Positions 47,150-59,695 of a DNA stretch of 64,000 nucleotides are shown here, one piece after another. The DNA is from Astrothelium macrocarpum (lineage: Eukaryota > Ascomycota > Dothideomycetes > Trypetheliales > Trypetheliaceae): the NCBI GenBank assembly GCA_021030915.1, contig JAGEMR010000074.1, positions 62,001-126,000 of the forward strand, in the 5' to 3' direction. The position numbers and the translations under genes were made by a program. Below the pieces are notes generated by a model, which had not been told where the DNA came from, made no database searches, and saw only the letters and a program-made list of their open reading frames with translations. The stretch's first letter is position 1, and each line of letters starts with the position of its first letter.

Positions 47150-50130
47150 GATGAATTGATGAAGAGGAGAGACGGACTGAAAGGGTAAAGTTTAGCTTTC
47201 ACATGGTAGACAAAGGCAAACGAATGGCCGATCCGACGGAAAACTCACCTCAAGAAAAGAACATGGATCTAATTACAGTATTATTATGAATTGTAGGAGG
47301 TTGAAACAAAAAGGCAAAGTGGTAACGCTGGCAACCTCGGACAGCGCAAGGACAGCGAATGTGGAGACACCGATTGTTGACTGTCAAGCAGACGCAGCTA
47401 TCTGGCGGGTGAGTGGACAGAGGCGAAGAATTGAGGCTGATGCAGAAGCGAGCCAGTGTACAGCCAAGTCGACTGGGGAACGAGAGGGGCCAGATAGGCG
47501 ATTATGGACAGAACGAAGGTGGTGATGGATGGTTGCTAGGAGAAACGCGCGGCGTCGGTAGGAGTGTTGCTTTGGCTGCGCCTTCCCCGAAGCTTATTGG
47601 CGGCCTTTGCAGCGTAACCTTCGGACCTTTTGTAACCACAGCCGGAGACCCTTTGAACGAGTGGAAAACTGCACTCCTCAAGTCGCAGCAGGACGACGGG
47701 TGAGAGAGAGCAATTGAAAGGGTGTTCAAAGAGCGTGGCACTGGTAGAGGGAGAAAGGGGGCTGGAATGGGAGAGGCGGTTTTGTGTCGGCTTGGTGGAT
47801 CCGACTTCTCCTGGCTGGTCACCGTGCAACGGCGATTCAGGAGAGCAGCAAGACGCTTTGCCGCTTCAACACCACCCGTTCCTATCCTGGTCCTGGCCCA
47901 TCACCGATCCAGCCGTCGAGCTCAGTGGCTGAAGCACCGAACTCCTGCGCCCTCCAATCGCTGCTTCTTGTTCGCCCCCCGGACGACGCCTCTAGGATTA
48001 TGCCCTTTACCGTTTCCACCTGCGGCCCTCCATCTCGCATGCGTAACGGCCTCCTCCCGCCGTCCATGTAAAAACCGGTATTTAGTGATCATCTGAACCT
48101 CTTGAGTTTCGAGAATGGACATGGTCTAAAGATAAGCACAGCCACAAAACCACATCTCTCATCCATTGCCTTTTCATTTACGGCTGCAGACATTCGATTT
48201 ATTTGAAGAGTGCTTGCTGACAGATCCTGCTGGTCTATCTTTGCGTCTAGTATGTATGCAGCGGGATGCCAACTGAGGCACAGGCTTCCTCTATGAAAAT
48301 GGGCTTCCTTCAATACCTTCTCTGGGACTCCATGACGACCCATCTCCATCCGGTACGCACCTCCAACTATTTCCATTCGTTCCTCATGTATCGTGTGGCA
48401 ACAAGACTGGTTGGGTTACCACTCACCCATTGATTCCATTCAATGATCAACACCACTGTCCCTGTAGGGAGCTAGGCTACCCTATCCACCGCCATGCAGA
48501 TCCTGCATGTACCCTGGATGCGTAAGACGCCAATAAATTTGCCACTATGCTTTACGCATGCTCATCACATCTGTTCATGTATACGGAGTACTGAGCAGCA
48601 ATCAATGGCATGATGATTGCGTATGCATTTAATAGAACTAGTAAGAGCTACAAGCCTGAGCTATAACAGTCTGATTGTACGAATGATGCTGTCCCACTTT
48701 GCGGTAATTTACACTCAGTAGTTGCTTATCAATGACAATTTGAACAACAATCAAACTGCCACCCTGGCTATAAAATTACCCCAGGTAAATTAATGGACAA
48801 AAATAATCACCATTGCTTCTCGAAGGAGCGGATCAATCGATAGGCTTTCTAAGGCATCGAGCGATATCGCTTTCAGGGGCAGGTGAGAGAAAAGAAAAGA
48901 GACGTTTTTAATTTCCGCTTGCAGGGAAAAGCTGGCTCGATGGATTCTGATTGGACTTTCGTCCCTGTTCAAACTTGGGGCCGCTTGGCTGAAGTGGCAA
49001 CGGCCTACCGCAACACCGGGCGCCGCTCGGTTCGACATTTCTGAGGCAAGTCAAATCACAAAAAAAGGGGGGGTGACTGTCAGGACCTGGAAAATTCGAT
49101 CGATTTTACTGCTCCCAAAAACTCACCTACGCTTTGCATGAACAAAGATTTGCAATATCTGTGACATCCATTTGCGACTGACGTGAGCATCCTGTAAATC
49201 AGGTATTTAAATCAAGTCGTTTCCGGTTTTTTTGAAACTCTCTTCTGCGCCTCGCCCCCAATGTAGATGAGAATAGTAATGACGAGAGCAGGATTGGCCC
49301 ACCGTGTTCTTTTGATCAAAATGGAAGCTGATGCTGATACGACAGTGAACTGCCTTGTGGAGGGCCGTTTCAAGTCACAATCTGGTTGGTGTGTAACATT
49401 AGCGTTGCTTTGGCCGCATTGCTGGCCAGTCGTTTTTAAAGTTGCAGAGGGGTACCAAGGTCCGCCAGAGTACGCATCGAACGGTGGAAAGCTTGGTTAT
49501 GAAGCACCATCGTAAACACACAGACAAGTCCGTGTCGATAACGTCATTGGTCAGTAGAGGCTCGATGCGCCGTTTGAAAGTCTGCGATGGCGCGCGGTCT
49601 ATGAATGGTGGAGGGAAATTGTCGATGAGTCAATGAATGTCTGCGATTCGCCCCTTGATGGCTATGAAGGACAACAAATAATGCACCGCCTCTCCGGCCT
49701 TCCGAGCCGCCTAGCTTCATACGCGTCCTTCGCGCTTAGGGGACTAACAGGCGTCATACACGAGCTACCGGATCTGAATCGGAACTGGCTGTTCGCCTAG
49801 TCCCGTCGCCTTCTCCCCATTTCTTGGCATTCTCCCTCCCGCTCAAATCACAGGAGCCTCAGGGACTTTCTGCACCTCGCGTTGCTCGAGTGAACTTTGT
49901 TGTTCCTTCATCGTCACGCTTGATCTTTTCCTTGTTGACGCCACGACGGTCTTTCTCTGCATTCATTCCACTACTTTCGTTGGGAGAGTAAGCTGAACTC
50001 GTTTTGCCAAACTTGTTTCGCTGATCCCCCTTTTCCAACACCATCAAGCTTTACTTTTGCTTATCCATTTTAATTGACGCGCCGCTCCATCATCTGCGCC
50101 AAAGACATAGATTCAGCAATCACTAAAGCG
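47150..50130. promoter_or_regulatory. Long intergenic region between FKS1 and the GEL gene
   Basis: About 3 kb, the largest gap in the window, between divergent cell-wall genes. No convincing coding pattern was found on either strand, though small fast-evolving genes cannot be excluded. It includes pyrimidine-rich sequence before the GEL start (49790-49900), expected of a strong promoter and long leader. Confidence 0.45.
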
Positions 50131-51926
50131 ATGCGTGGACTTAGCATTGCATCCATTGCCCTCGCGGCGGCGAGCTTCTTCGCGTCGCCCGTCTTGGCTC
50201 AATCGGGATCGGTTGACCCTCTTGTCATCAAGGGCTCCAAATTCTTTTACAAGACAAATGGAACTCAATTGTAAGAATGCATGCAATGTAGCTTCGTCTC
50301 CAATACTAACCTAATCTCAGCTTCATCCGGGGAGTTGCCTATCAACGTACGACCAATTATTATTTTCTCTATATATTTTACTAATTAGGAAAACAGAGGA
50401 CGCCGGTGGAAATGGAACAGTATCCACAGGCAATGGCGATTCATACGACGACCCTCTTGCTGATGCTGCTTCATGCGCCCGAGACATCCCCTACCTGCAA
50501 CAGCTCATGACCAATGTAATTCGTGTTTACGCTGTTGACCCTACGAAAGACCACTCCGAGTGCATGAGTATGCTCGCAAATGCTGGAATCTATGTCATTT
50601 CCGACTTGTCCTCTCCTGGAGAGTCCATCAATAGCAATCAACCAGAGTGGAATGCAGATCTCTATGCTCGTTACACCAGTGTTGTCGATGCCTTGCAAAA
50701 CTACACCAATGTCATGGGATTTTTTGCTGGTAATGAAGTTTCGAATCAGCCAAACAATACAGCGGCAAGTGCTTTTGTCAAGGCTGCTGTTCGTGACATG
50801 AAGGCCTACATCGCAGCCAAGAATTACCGCACCATTGGAGTTGGCTATGCTACAGCCGACGTTGCCCAGATTCGCGTTCAGCTTGCAGACTATCTCAACT
50901 GCGAAAACACTGCAGAGTCAATTGATTTCTGGGGTTACAACATCTATTCTTGGTGTGGCGATTCTACCTATCAAGCATCTGGTTATGAAGCTCGAACACA
51001 AGAGTTTCAGAATTACTCGGTTCCATCATTCTTTGCAGAGTATGGTTGCAATACTCAGGGCACCCGTACTTTCCAGGAAGTTGGCACGCTTTACGGTCCT
51101 AATATGTCTCCAGTCTTTTCTGGAGGTATCGTCTACATGTATTACCAGGAAACCAACAACTTCGGTAAGTTTCTGATATTCCTACCCTCCATCAACGATC
51201 AATTTCTGAACAATTAAAACAGGTCTTGTCTCTGTTGATGGCAACAGTGTCTCAAAGATGCCAGATTTTTCGAATTTGCAAACTGCTCTTGCCAAAGTCA
51301 CCCCCAGCTCAGTCAATTCCAACTCATACACTCCTACAAACACCGCTCTCCAAGCTTGCCCAACTGTTGACTCCAACTGGGACGCTGTCGCATCGCCACT
51401 CCCGCCTTCTCCAAACGCGGATCTCTGCGGCTGCATGGATCAGACATTGAGCTGTGTAGTCCAGTCAAATGTCGATCCCAACGACTACGAGACCCTCTTC
51501 AACTATGTTTGTGGACTCGATGGAAGTGCTTGCGATGGTATCAATCGTAACTTTACTTCAAGCGAACCCTACGGCGCTTATGGCATGTGTAACAGCACTC
51601 AACAGCTCAACTGGGTCCTCAACCAGTACGCTCAGAGCCAAAAGAGTAGTAATACGGACGCCTGCGACTTTAGCGGATCCGCTACCACCCAGCAAGCTAC
51701 TGCTTCACCATCTGGCTGTGCTTCGCTCCTCCAACAAGCTGGAACTGCTGGTACCGGTACCGTTACTAGTTCTCCTACTTCTGGTGGCAACTCCCCCGCT
51801 TCTACCACTAGCAAGGGCGCTGCCAGTTCCATGGTTAGCGCTCCCAGCTTCAACTTTGGTCTCATGAACCTGGGCATTTACTTTGCTGGCGCTCTTCTTA
51901 GCGGAGCTGCTATGATTCTGCTATAA
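50131..51926 (+). CDS. GPI-anchored 1,3-beta-glucanosyltransferase (GAS/GEL, GH72 with X8 module)
   Basis: Four exons (50131-50270, 50321-50346, 50397-51164, 51223-51926) give 545 aa. The protein has a signal peptide (cleavage after VLA, near residue 23). The GH72 domain contains both catalytic glutamates, in FFAGNEVSNQ (acid/base) and SFFAEYGCNT (nucleophile). Next is a Cys-rich X8/CBM43 module (LCGCMDQTLSCVV ... FNYVCG ... GMCNSTQ). It ends with a Ser/Thr linker and a hydrophobic tail (GIYFAGALLSGAAMILL) for GPI anchoring. Role: cuts and rejoins 1,3-beta-glucan chains at the cell surface. It faces away from FKS1, whose product is its substrate. Exon 2 is only 26 bp. Confidence 0.95.
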
Positions 51927-52496
51927 TTTGAAAGAGATATAGTGGTGAGGGTTTGAGGGGTTGAAAAGTCGGCTCAGTTGACTCGAGTCTTGTTGCAATT
52001 GGATCATGAAAAAATCAATTGCGCAGACGAGCATCAACTCAGTTGACAAGATCTATTTTGGCATTTCGAGAAACTACCGCGTAGACGGTTCGCCATTTCG
52101 AGCGAGGGAAAAGGCATTGTACAAAACTGGAGACTATCACGAACAGGTTCGCTCCTTGGCGTCTTTTGTAGTTCTAATAGCATGCGACATTCACTGGTCT
52201 TTTACAGAGTGCAATCGCACCGTAATATTAGGTACTTTCAACGATGTTTTTTCCATATGTTTTCGAGTGTTTCGCGTGTACGAGCTCAACAACATTCCAT
52301 CCAAATACGTTTCTTGTTTTTCATTCCTCCAAGCCGTTGCTCGGCACCTGTTCGCGACTTGACGTTTCCCAAAATGGCCTTTGGCAATTGATACACCTGC
52401 CAGTAGATCAATCATTCTTTTTCGCTTGTGATAGTTCGAAGATGAAATTGCCAGAGCTATAATCACTCAGTCACTCTTTTATCCTCAGGGGCAGTC
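51927..52496. other. Intergenic region between the GEL and WSC genes
   Basis: 570 bp holding the GEL 3' region and the WSC promoter. No gene is seen. Confidence 0.4.
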
Positions 52497-55255
52497 ATGG
52501 TCTCTACCAACGTTCTTTACATTTGCTTTTCTTTACTTCAAACTTTTTCCTTCACATCGTCATCTCTCATTACGGTTAGAATTCCTCGATATGCATGCCC
52601 AGCAGATTCTTCAATATCGGACTCATCGCAAAGTTCTATTCAGGAGACCACCACGATATTATCAACGGTTTCCGTCAGTCCAACCCCTAGTACAGATTAC
52701 GCATTGAGCAATGGTGAGCCATTTGTATTGAATGTTGGGCCACCACCTGTGTCCGGTTCAACCAAACGTCAACAATCGTCTGTATCATGGATCATGGCGA
52801 ATGGAAACACAACGACAGATCCAACAATGGCAGCACACTATCAGATCCTCAACGGTACACTCTATGGGACGAATGGGACTATGTCGACAGATGCAGGTGT
52901 TCTTACAATGCCATTCGTACTGCCCGCTAAACCAGGAGCTATTAATACAACATTTGCCATAACAAATGGAGGTCTGAACTGGACGAATCCTGAGTTTACT
53001 GAGAATGTAGCACAGTTTTATCGAACACCTGTAGGTTTGCTTCAAAACGCTTTGATACTGGTCAAATTCATTGGACCGATGTTTCCCGAGCGAGGATGGA
53101 CTCCCATTAATCTTGTTGCTCAGCCCGGTAAGCATCCTCAATACACACACAGCCTCTAGCTTTGCTGAATAAAAGCCTAACCTTTACTTAGTGTCAGGAC
53201 TTGATCAAATCCTCGGGATCAGCTCATCGCTTCCCAACGCGGCTGCTACGTCTGCGTCCACCTCATCCACGGCGCCCCTTGGTGCATTTACGCAGAGCAA
53301 CTCTCAGGGCTCCTTGTCCTCTTCGCTGTTAATCTCATCAAGTCCTCTGGCGATTTCTTCGAGCAGCGCAGTCGCCTCTCTAACTTCTCAGGCCGTTCCT
53401 ACTTCAAATACTACGACGACCTTTTCAAGTCCCATAATCTCACCCACTTTTGCTTCGGCAATCCAGCCCAGTGCTTCACTACTACCGTCATCCAGCCCTG
53501 GCTCAAGCATTACAGCTCTCCCCTCTACTGGGTCTCCCGTACTTCCGTCAAGCAGTTCTACATCTCTTTCTTCGTCGTCGTCTTTTCCCGTATTCAGTAG
53601 CCCATCAGCTTTGGTATCGCTCGCTACATCAAATGGTTTCACATCAACCCTTTTGTCATCATCCTCGTTTACAAGTAGTTCAACGGCTGCGTCCCAAAGT
53701 TCCCCCTTTATCAGCACAGTTTCCTCCGTTACTGCCCAGTCTTCGAGTTTGTTTTCAAGCTTAAGCTCAAGCTCGTTATCGCTCTTATTCCCAAATATCA
53801 TCTCAACGTCTGCATCACCCCTTAGCACCGTCTCTACAGCTTCATCTTTTCAGAATTTTCCAACTTCGACAACAATCTGGAGCTCAACTTCGTCTCTAAG
53901 CTCTTCACCCATCTTCATCACTACAACTACTGCATCTACATCTGGACCCTCTAGCCAATCTTCTAGCCAAACATCAAGCACATCAGTGACCGCCACCGGA
54001 CCAACAACTGTACCAACAGTTTATCTCAATAACGGATTCTACTCCTTTCAAGGCTGCTATAACGATATTCCCTCCTATAGGGATCTTCGCAATCCAAATA
54101 ATGTCGGCACAGCCAACGTCAGTGGTCCCATGACCGTTGAAAAATGCGCAGCAGTCTGTGGCTCGCCTGCCTATGGTGGGCCGTACGCGTATATGGGCGT
54201 GGATTACGGAAGCGAATGCTATTGCTCAGGGGGGCTCTATGCCAATCTTGACGGCACATCGGGTGCCCCAGTCGGAATGCGGTATTGCACGGATCCAACT
54301 TATGTATGTGCAGGAGATCCGACGGAATTTTGTGGTGGATATGGGGTGCAAGATCTGTACTCTTTTACGTATGGAGCAACGTCTAATGCTCCTTCGCCAA
54401 CCACCTCGTCTGTTGTGGCAAATGCAATACCAAGCACTACTACCCCTTCCTCAGCATCAGCGTCCCTTTCCATCCGCCTTCCATCCCCCATCGCCTGCCT
54501 CGGCTCCCCAACCGGCTCCTCAACTGACGATGACGACGACTACTGCGAAATCGACCTCCCCTTTCCCCTCACGCTTTTCGGGTACTCCTCAACCAAGACG
54601 TTCCCTTCCACAAACGGCGTAGGTCTACCAGCTCCCCTCTCCTCCCCTCTCCCTCCCCTCTCCAATCACTCACACTAACACTCCTTTTTCAATCCACACA
54701 GATTCTCGCTCTCGACTACGGCTCATCGCAATACTATCAAGCCCCGCTTCCCGCATCCACCATCCCGCCCTACACCGCGTGCCCGTTCTGGGATGACTTG
54801 TACCTGTACGGCGGCACGAACGAAGGGTTGTACTATCAGATCAACACGACAGATAATTCCGTCACGTACGAGTATCTGTTCGCGCAGGCTGGCGTGCCGA
54901 GCGATCTGTATCAGTTTCAGGTGACGTACCATTCGGCACAGCCGGGGGTCGTGGTGTTTAGGTATTTTGTGGTGGGGCAGTTGGGGGGTATGGGAGTAAT
55001 TGGGGTGCAAGGAGGTGAGTCTGGCTGTGTTTGCTTTTCTCAGTCTAGTGGTTCGCTTCCTTCTTTGTCGAGTGGCGCTTTGTAATGAAAACGAGGCTCC
55101 TGTGGGGGAGCACGGGAAATGTTGGTGTGTTACTGTGCTAATCATATGGTATAGGTGGCTCAGCGTTCCAGTATCAGCAGCCAGTGCATTCGGGAATGTA
55201 TCTGGTGTGCAATACAACGTCGCAGGCGTGTACGGCAGGCAATTTTACCACGTAA
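52497..55255 (+). CDS. Secreted or cell-wall WSC-domain protein with a Ser/Thr-rich stalk
   Basis: Four exons (52497-53127, 53192-54618, 54702-55014, 55155-55255) give 823 aa. A hydrophobic N-terminus (VLYICFSLLQTFSF) looks like a signal peptide. An N-terminal region of about 200 aa with several NxS/T sites leads into about 260 residues of almost pure Ser/Thr/Pro. A WSC domain follows (FQGCYNDIPSYRDL, MTVEKCAAVCG, YGSECYCSGG, FCGGYGVQDLYSF). The C-terminus is a separate beta-rich domain (DLPFPLTLFGYSSTKTF, YTACPFWDDLYLYGG, VVVFRYFVVGQLGG) seen in several fungal cell-surface proteins. WSC domains bind glycans. No membrane anchor is visible, so it is probably secreted into the wall rather than a Wsc1-type sensor. 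Confidence 0.78.
54470..55015. other. GC-skew switch island 6 (centre near 54810)
   Basis: C/G per 60 bases is about 27/10 at 54481, 30/6 at 54601 and 26/7 at 54721, about 15/14 at 54841, then 2/30 at 54961. It is smaller than the others. The right border is in the last intron of the WSC gene, and one intron lies inside the C-rich arm. Confidence 0.8.
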
Positions 55256-55652
55256 TCTCGCCATTTTAGAAAGTGGTCGTTTGGTTTTGGAAATTGTGTA
55301 CTTGGATAGATTGATGGGAACACGCTCTGTGAATGAAGCCAGACACGTGCCGAACTTAGGATGTAGTTTTCTGTGTGTTCCGATAAATTTGTTTGAGAAT
55401 GATGAGATGTTTGAGTGCAACTATATTTGTCTGCAATAGGCCGTGATTTGCAATCGTTTGTAAAAGTATGCATCTGTATCAGGAATACCATATACACCAC
55501 ATATTCGAAGGCCCAAACTACAAAGTGAGATGAGGCTCAAGGTTGAAACCTCAATAGAGCTATAGATTGCCAAGCCCAAAGACCAAAATGCCGAATTCGA
55601 GAAAATTGCGCCTCATGATCACCCGTAAATGCTTGGAATATCAACCCATCCC
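55256..55652. other. Convergent 3' intergenic stretch
   Basis: 397 bp between the ends of the WSC and CaM-kinase genes. No feature is recognised. Confidence 0.4.
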
Positions 55653-57018
55653 TTAGCGTCGGCCACTCCATAGCCCTTGCTGAGTCTCCTGAATCCTTTT
55701 CTGTTGCTCTCTAATCATCTCGTCCGTCTGCCCCTTTGCATTCCCCCGGCTATCCATAGTATGATGCAGTCCGCTCCCTCCATTTCCATTCCCATTCCCG
55801 TTCCCATTGTGATTCTGATTCTGATTCTGATTATTCCCATTCTGCGCCGCATTCAATGCTGGTGCACCTCCCTTGGGCGCATTACTCATCGCACCATCCA
55901 TCATTGCAGCAGCCCCTCCTGCTCTCAATTGATTAATAGCACGAATAGTATCGATAGCAGCATGCAGTGTACGTCGAGCATTAAAGTTCTTCTTCACCGT
56001 GGGTAGAAGATCTTCCTGGCCATCCTGCTGTGCTGGGCCTGCGATCCACGCATGTGAGAGAGCCTCGTGTGCAGTGAGTCGTGCGCGAGGATCAATAGTC
56101 AGGCAGCGCTTGATAAAGTCACGCGCAGAGAGGGAAACACCGCGCCAGTACTCGAGTGGGGTGAAAGAATAATCGGCGACGAGGATGGCTTGCATTTCTT
56201 CGAGATTTGAGTCTCGGTCGAATGGCGTGTAGCCACAGAGGAGAAAGTAGGTTATCACGCCAATGGCCCAGACGTCACTATGGAAGGCGTTGATGATTAG
56301 AGGGGGGAGCGTGAGATACAGTTTGTGCATGTGGGTAAACATACACCGGCTTTCCATGTCCGCTCTTTTTGAATATCTCAGGAGCCATGTACCCGGGCGT
56401 ACCACATGTCGTCGTTAGCACGTGAAATTGTTCTTCATCCATGATTCGTGATAAGCCAAAATCCGCAATGAGTAAATCAGCATTGTCTTCTGGCGTTCGA
56501 AAGAGCAGATTTTCGGGTTTGAGATCGCGATGTACAATGCCATGGTCGTGAAGATAGGCGACAGCTGAGAGGGTTGCTCGTATGAGATCAGCTGCATCAG
56601 ATTCGTAGTAACTGCCTTTGCGACAAATGCGATCAAAGAGCTCTCCCCCGAGAGCCAGGTCGGTGACGAGATAGACTTGGCATGGGAAATTAGCTCATCT
56701 GTATAGCCAATCTGGTCTCCTATCGAACCACTAACGATTGTTCATTGTCTCAAAATAGTCCACAAGCGTGAGAATGTTCTGATGGCCCATGGATACTCTC
56801 TTGAGCACGGCAATCTCGTTCCGCACCATGTGCTCTCTTCCTGCCATCAATCGCTTGTTGATAACCTTGGCTGCATAATATCGACCGGTGTCGATATGAA
56901 CGCATTCTTTGACGACAGAGTAGGAACCAGCACCAAGAGTTTTTCCAGTCTTGTACCGACACGGTTGAATTGTAGGTTGCTGAGCCATTCCGCTATGCTG
57001 AAGCGACGCAGCGGCCAT
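55653..57018 (-). CDS. Calcium/calmodulin-dependent protein kinase (Cmk1 type)
   Basis: Three exons from the ATG at 57018. The kinase domain has the glycine loop LGAGSYSVVKE, the ATP lysine in YAAKVINKR, the catalytic loop HGIVHRDLKPENLLF, DFGLS, an activation segment with CGTPGYMAPEI, and then DVWAIGVITYFLLCGYTPFD. The C-terminal region has a basic amphipathic stretch (VKKNFNARRTLHAAIDTI), a likely autoinhibitory and calmodulin-binding segment. An Asn/Gly/Gln-rich tail ending LWSGRR follows. Role: calcium signalling to growth and stress responses. The tail lies in a weak version of the compositional islands. Confidence 0.9.
55690..56330. other. Weak skew-switch island in the CaM-kinase tail
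   Basis: C/G per 60 bases is about 24/7 at 55741 and 23/10 at 55861, then 9/18 at 56161 and 5/23 at 56281. Same polarity as the strong islands but lower amplitude, with no high-GC centre. Confidence 0.5.
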
Positions 57019-57548
57019 GATGTAAAAGGCAGAGCGCTATTGTGGAAAGATCACGACTAAGAATGGAAGCGAATTCGTCTGCCTGGAGAGCTGGGCGATG
57101 GCAGTGTCGAAGAACAGGCTTACTCCATTTCGTCAATGGTGGCCGCAGACTTGCGACTGGAGCTAGCAAACGCTCGCGTGTCCCTCGAGTCGTGAGACAA
57201 AGGAAAATCCGGTTGGTGAATGGTGGCGCTTAGAAGATGGGCAGTAGGATCGATGCAGAGCTGACATGCACAAGCGATGCCAAGATACCTATCCGCCCGA
57301 GGTACGCGAGGCGAAAGTGTGTGGAGATGTTTAATTTGGCAACATTTGCCTTTGCTTTTTCTTTTACCGGCAATGCTTACACGTGCTATGGTGAAATTAA
57401 AAACCATGTCTATCTAAGATTTTACGCTACATGTATAGAAAATCTTCTGTCAATCATAATCGTGACTGCATTGGCAGAGTCGCTTCCCAAGTCCCTTTTT
57501 ACGTTAGACACGGATTCTCTGGAAACGAGTTATTCAATGGTTCAAAAC
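57019..57548. other. CaM-kinase promoter and phosphoglycerate mutase 3' region
   Basis: 530 bp. No other gene is seen. Confidence 0.4.
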
Positions 57549-59394
57549 TCAAGCCTTGACGAGCAAACTATGGCCTTCCATCTCGTCGGGCTGAGGAAGG
57601 CCCATTATACTCAAGACTGTCGGAGCAACATCGCCCAATACTCCATCCGTCTTTTTGAGACTGAAGCCGTTCGGTGCATTGGCCATAACGAATGGAACCT
57701 TGTTGGTCGTGTGCGAAGTCTTCGGCGTGCCTTGTTCAGTCAACATCTCTTCGGCGTTGCTATCGCTTTGTCAGTAAAGGTTGGAAAAATCATGTCTGCT
57801 TCTGCAATGACTAACCCATGATCTGCTGTTATGAAAAGCACATAACCGCTCTTCTTACATTGCTCGTAAATTTTTCCGATTGCTTTATCAGTCTCGGCAA
57901 CTCCCTTGACTGCGGCCTCATATACACCAGTATGGCCGACCATATCAGGCGGCGCAAAGTTGTTCATCAGAAACTCGAACTTGCCCTCTGCAATTCTTTC
58001 GCAAAGCTTATCAGCTACTGCCATGGCACTCATCGTTGGTTGTAAATCGTAGGTGGCGACCTTAGGTGACGCGATCAGCTCTCGCTCTTCACCCTCAAAC
58101 TGCTTTTCTACACCGCCGTTGAAGAAAAAGGTTACATGTGCGTATTTTTCGGTTTCGGCAATGTGACATTGTTTCGTGTTTTGCTTTCCAAGCCATTCGG
58201 CCAGCACATTACCCATGCGCTGGGGCTCAAAAGCAACGGGAAAAGTATAGTCTGTCTTGTATTGTGTCATGGTAGTGAGATGAATATCTTTTGGATAGGG
58301 AAAGTCTGGCCGAGGAGAACGATCTTGATCACCCAATAGCTGTGTGATTTCTCGAACCCGATCAGAGCGATAGTTGAAGAAGAAGACGGTGTCGTTATCT
58401 TAAATCGCAGTAAGCTTCAAGTACATCGCATACGAAATGGAACACTGTCATACCTTGGATTCGGCCATCTTTCCCCCCAACTATGATTGGCTTCAAAAAC
58501 TCATCCGTCTCACTTTTTTCGTACCTCTCTTGAATAGTCTTGACCAGATCTGAGCTTTCTTCCCCATCACCCACAACGAGAGCGTTGAGTCCGACCTCAA
58601 CCCGCTCCCACCTCTTGTCACGATCCATGATGTAGTATCTACCAACCACAGTCGCAATCTGGCCAAGACCTATTTGCTTCGTCTGCTCAATTAGATCCTT
58701 CATGTGGCCTGCACCTGATTTTGGGTCCGTGTCACGACCATCACCAAAAAAGTGGATGTAGACGTGAGGTACTCCGACCTCTTTGGCAACCTTGAGGAGA
58801 GCAATGAGGTGATTGATGTGGGAATGCTAAGCAATCTCGTTAGAATCGATGCTGGATTCATCTATCCATTCTTTCGTGCTACGTACAACGCCGCCATCAG
58901 AGACGAGACCGCAGAGATGCAGTCTCCCATTGCCATTCTTGGCATGCTGGAAAGACTCTTGAATCTTCACATTTTTGTTGAGCTCACCCTTTTTGATAGT
59001 CTGGTCTATCCGGACAACCTAGAGTCCTTTCAATCAGCAAAAAAAAAGCCTTTGAATGAGTGGTCGAGCCCAGAACTAACATCTTGCCATACGACCCGAC
59101 CCGCGCCAATGTTGAGATGACCGACTTCACTGTTTCCCATCAACCCTTCTGGCAACCCCACAGCTAGCGAAGAAGCCTCAAGCTCAGTGTAACCTTGGGC
59201 GAGTTTAGATCCATCCTTGGCGAAATCGTCCATCCAAGGGGTTTCGGCGTTTAGGATGGCATTGCCTTTAGGTGGGGAGTGATCGCTGGGAATTCCCCAG
59301 CCATCAATGACAACTTTATAATATTAGCCATTAATTTGGGTGTTCGGTGAATGAGGAGGAGGATATTACTCAAGACCGCTTTTTCCTGAACCAT
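57549..59394 (-). CDS. 2,3-bisphosphoglycerate-independent phosphoglycerate mutase
   Basis: Six exons from the ATG at 59394 (MVQEKAVL joined to IVIDGWGIPSDHSPP). The catalytic serine is in GLMGNSEVGHLNIGAGR. Further metal- and substrate-site motifs are HLCGLVSDGGVHSH, VYIHFFGDGRDTDP, DTVFFFNYRSDRVRE and PPDMVGHTG. An apparent stop after ITADHG is removed by an intron, giving HGDSNAEEMLTEQGTPKTSH, so the alkaline-phosphatase-like site is complete. Role: 3-phosphoglycerate to 2-phosphoglycerate in glycolysis and gluconeogenesis, with Mn2+ in the site. The protein ends GHSLLVKA at 57549. Length and motif order are normal. Confidence 0.93.
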
Positions 59395-59695
59395 GTTGAA
59401 TTTCAGCCTTTCTATATCTTGTACTGCTCAAGTTCAGCACAAAGAAGCAAGCAATTGCACCACCGACCTTACCAACATTTTCAATAGAGGAAGCTTATAA
59501 GATGTAGCAACTTGTAAGACCGCACGGCATCCGGAGAATCCGTTTGACAAGGTGTTCTTCGGAACAGCTAGAGGATACCTAACGCGCCCCACGTCACTCC
59601 GCAGTTGCGGGTCTTCTCCGTCGCTCCTCCGAACTTTCTCTCCATCCTTCTATCTATCTATCCATCCACTCTCCACCACACCTCCTCAAACAAAA
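59395..59695. promoter_or_regulatory. Divergent promoter between phosphoglycerate mutase and MED9
   Basis: 301 bp between outward-facing starts. The right half is pyrimidine-rich and already belongs to the C-rich arm of island 7. Confidence 0.45.

Noticed and set aside
48790..49038. Minus-strand frame of 82 codons between FKS1 and GEL
   Set aside because: No recognised domain, no supporting splice context and ordinary non-coding composition; too weak to call.
57700..57780. Apparent stop after ITADHG in the phosphoglycerate mutase
   Set aside because: An intron with a good acceptor restores HGDSNAEEML; no mutation is needed.
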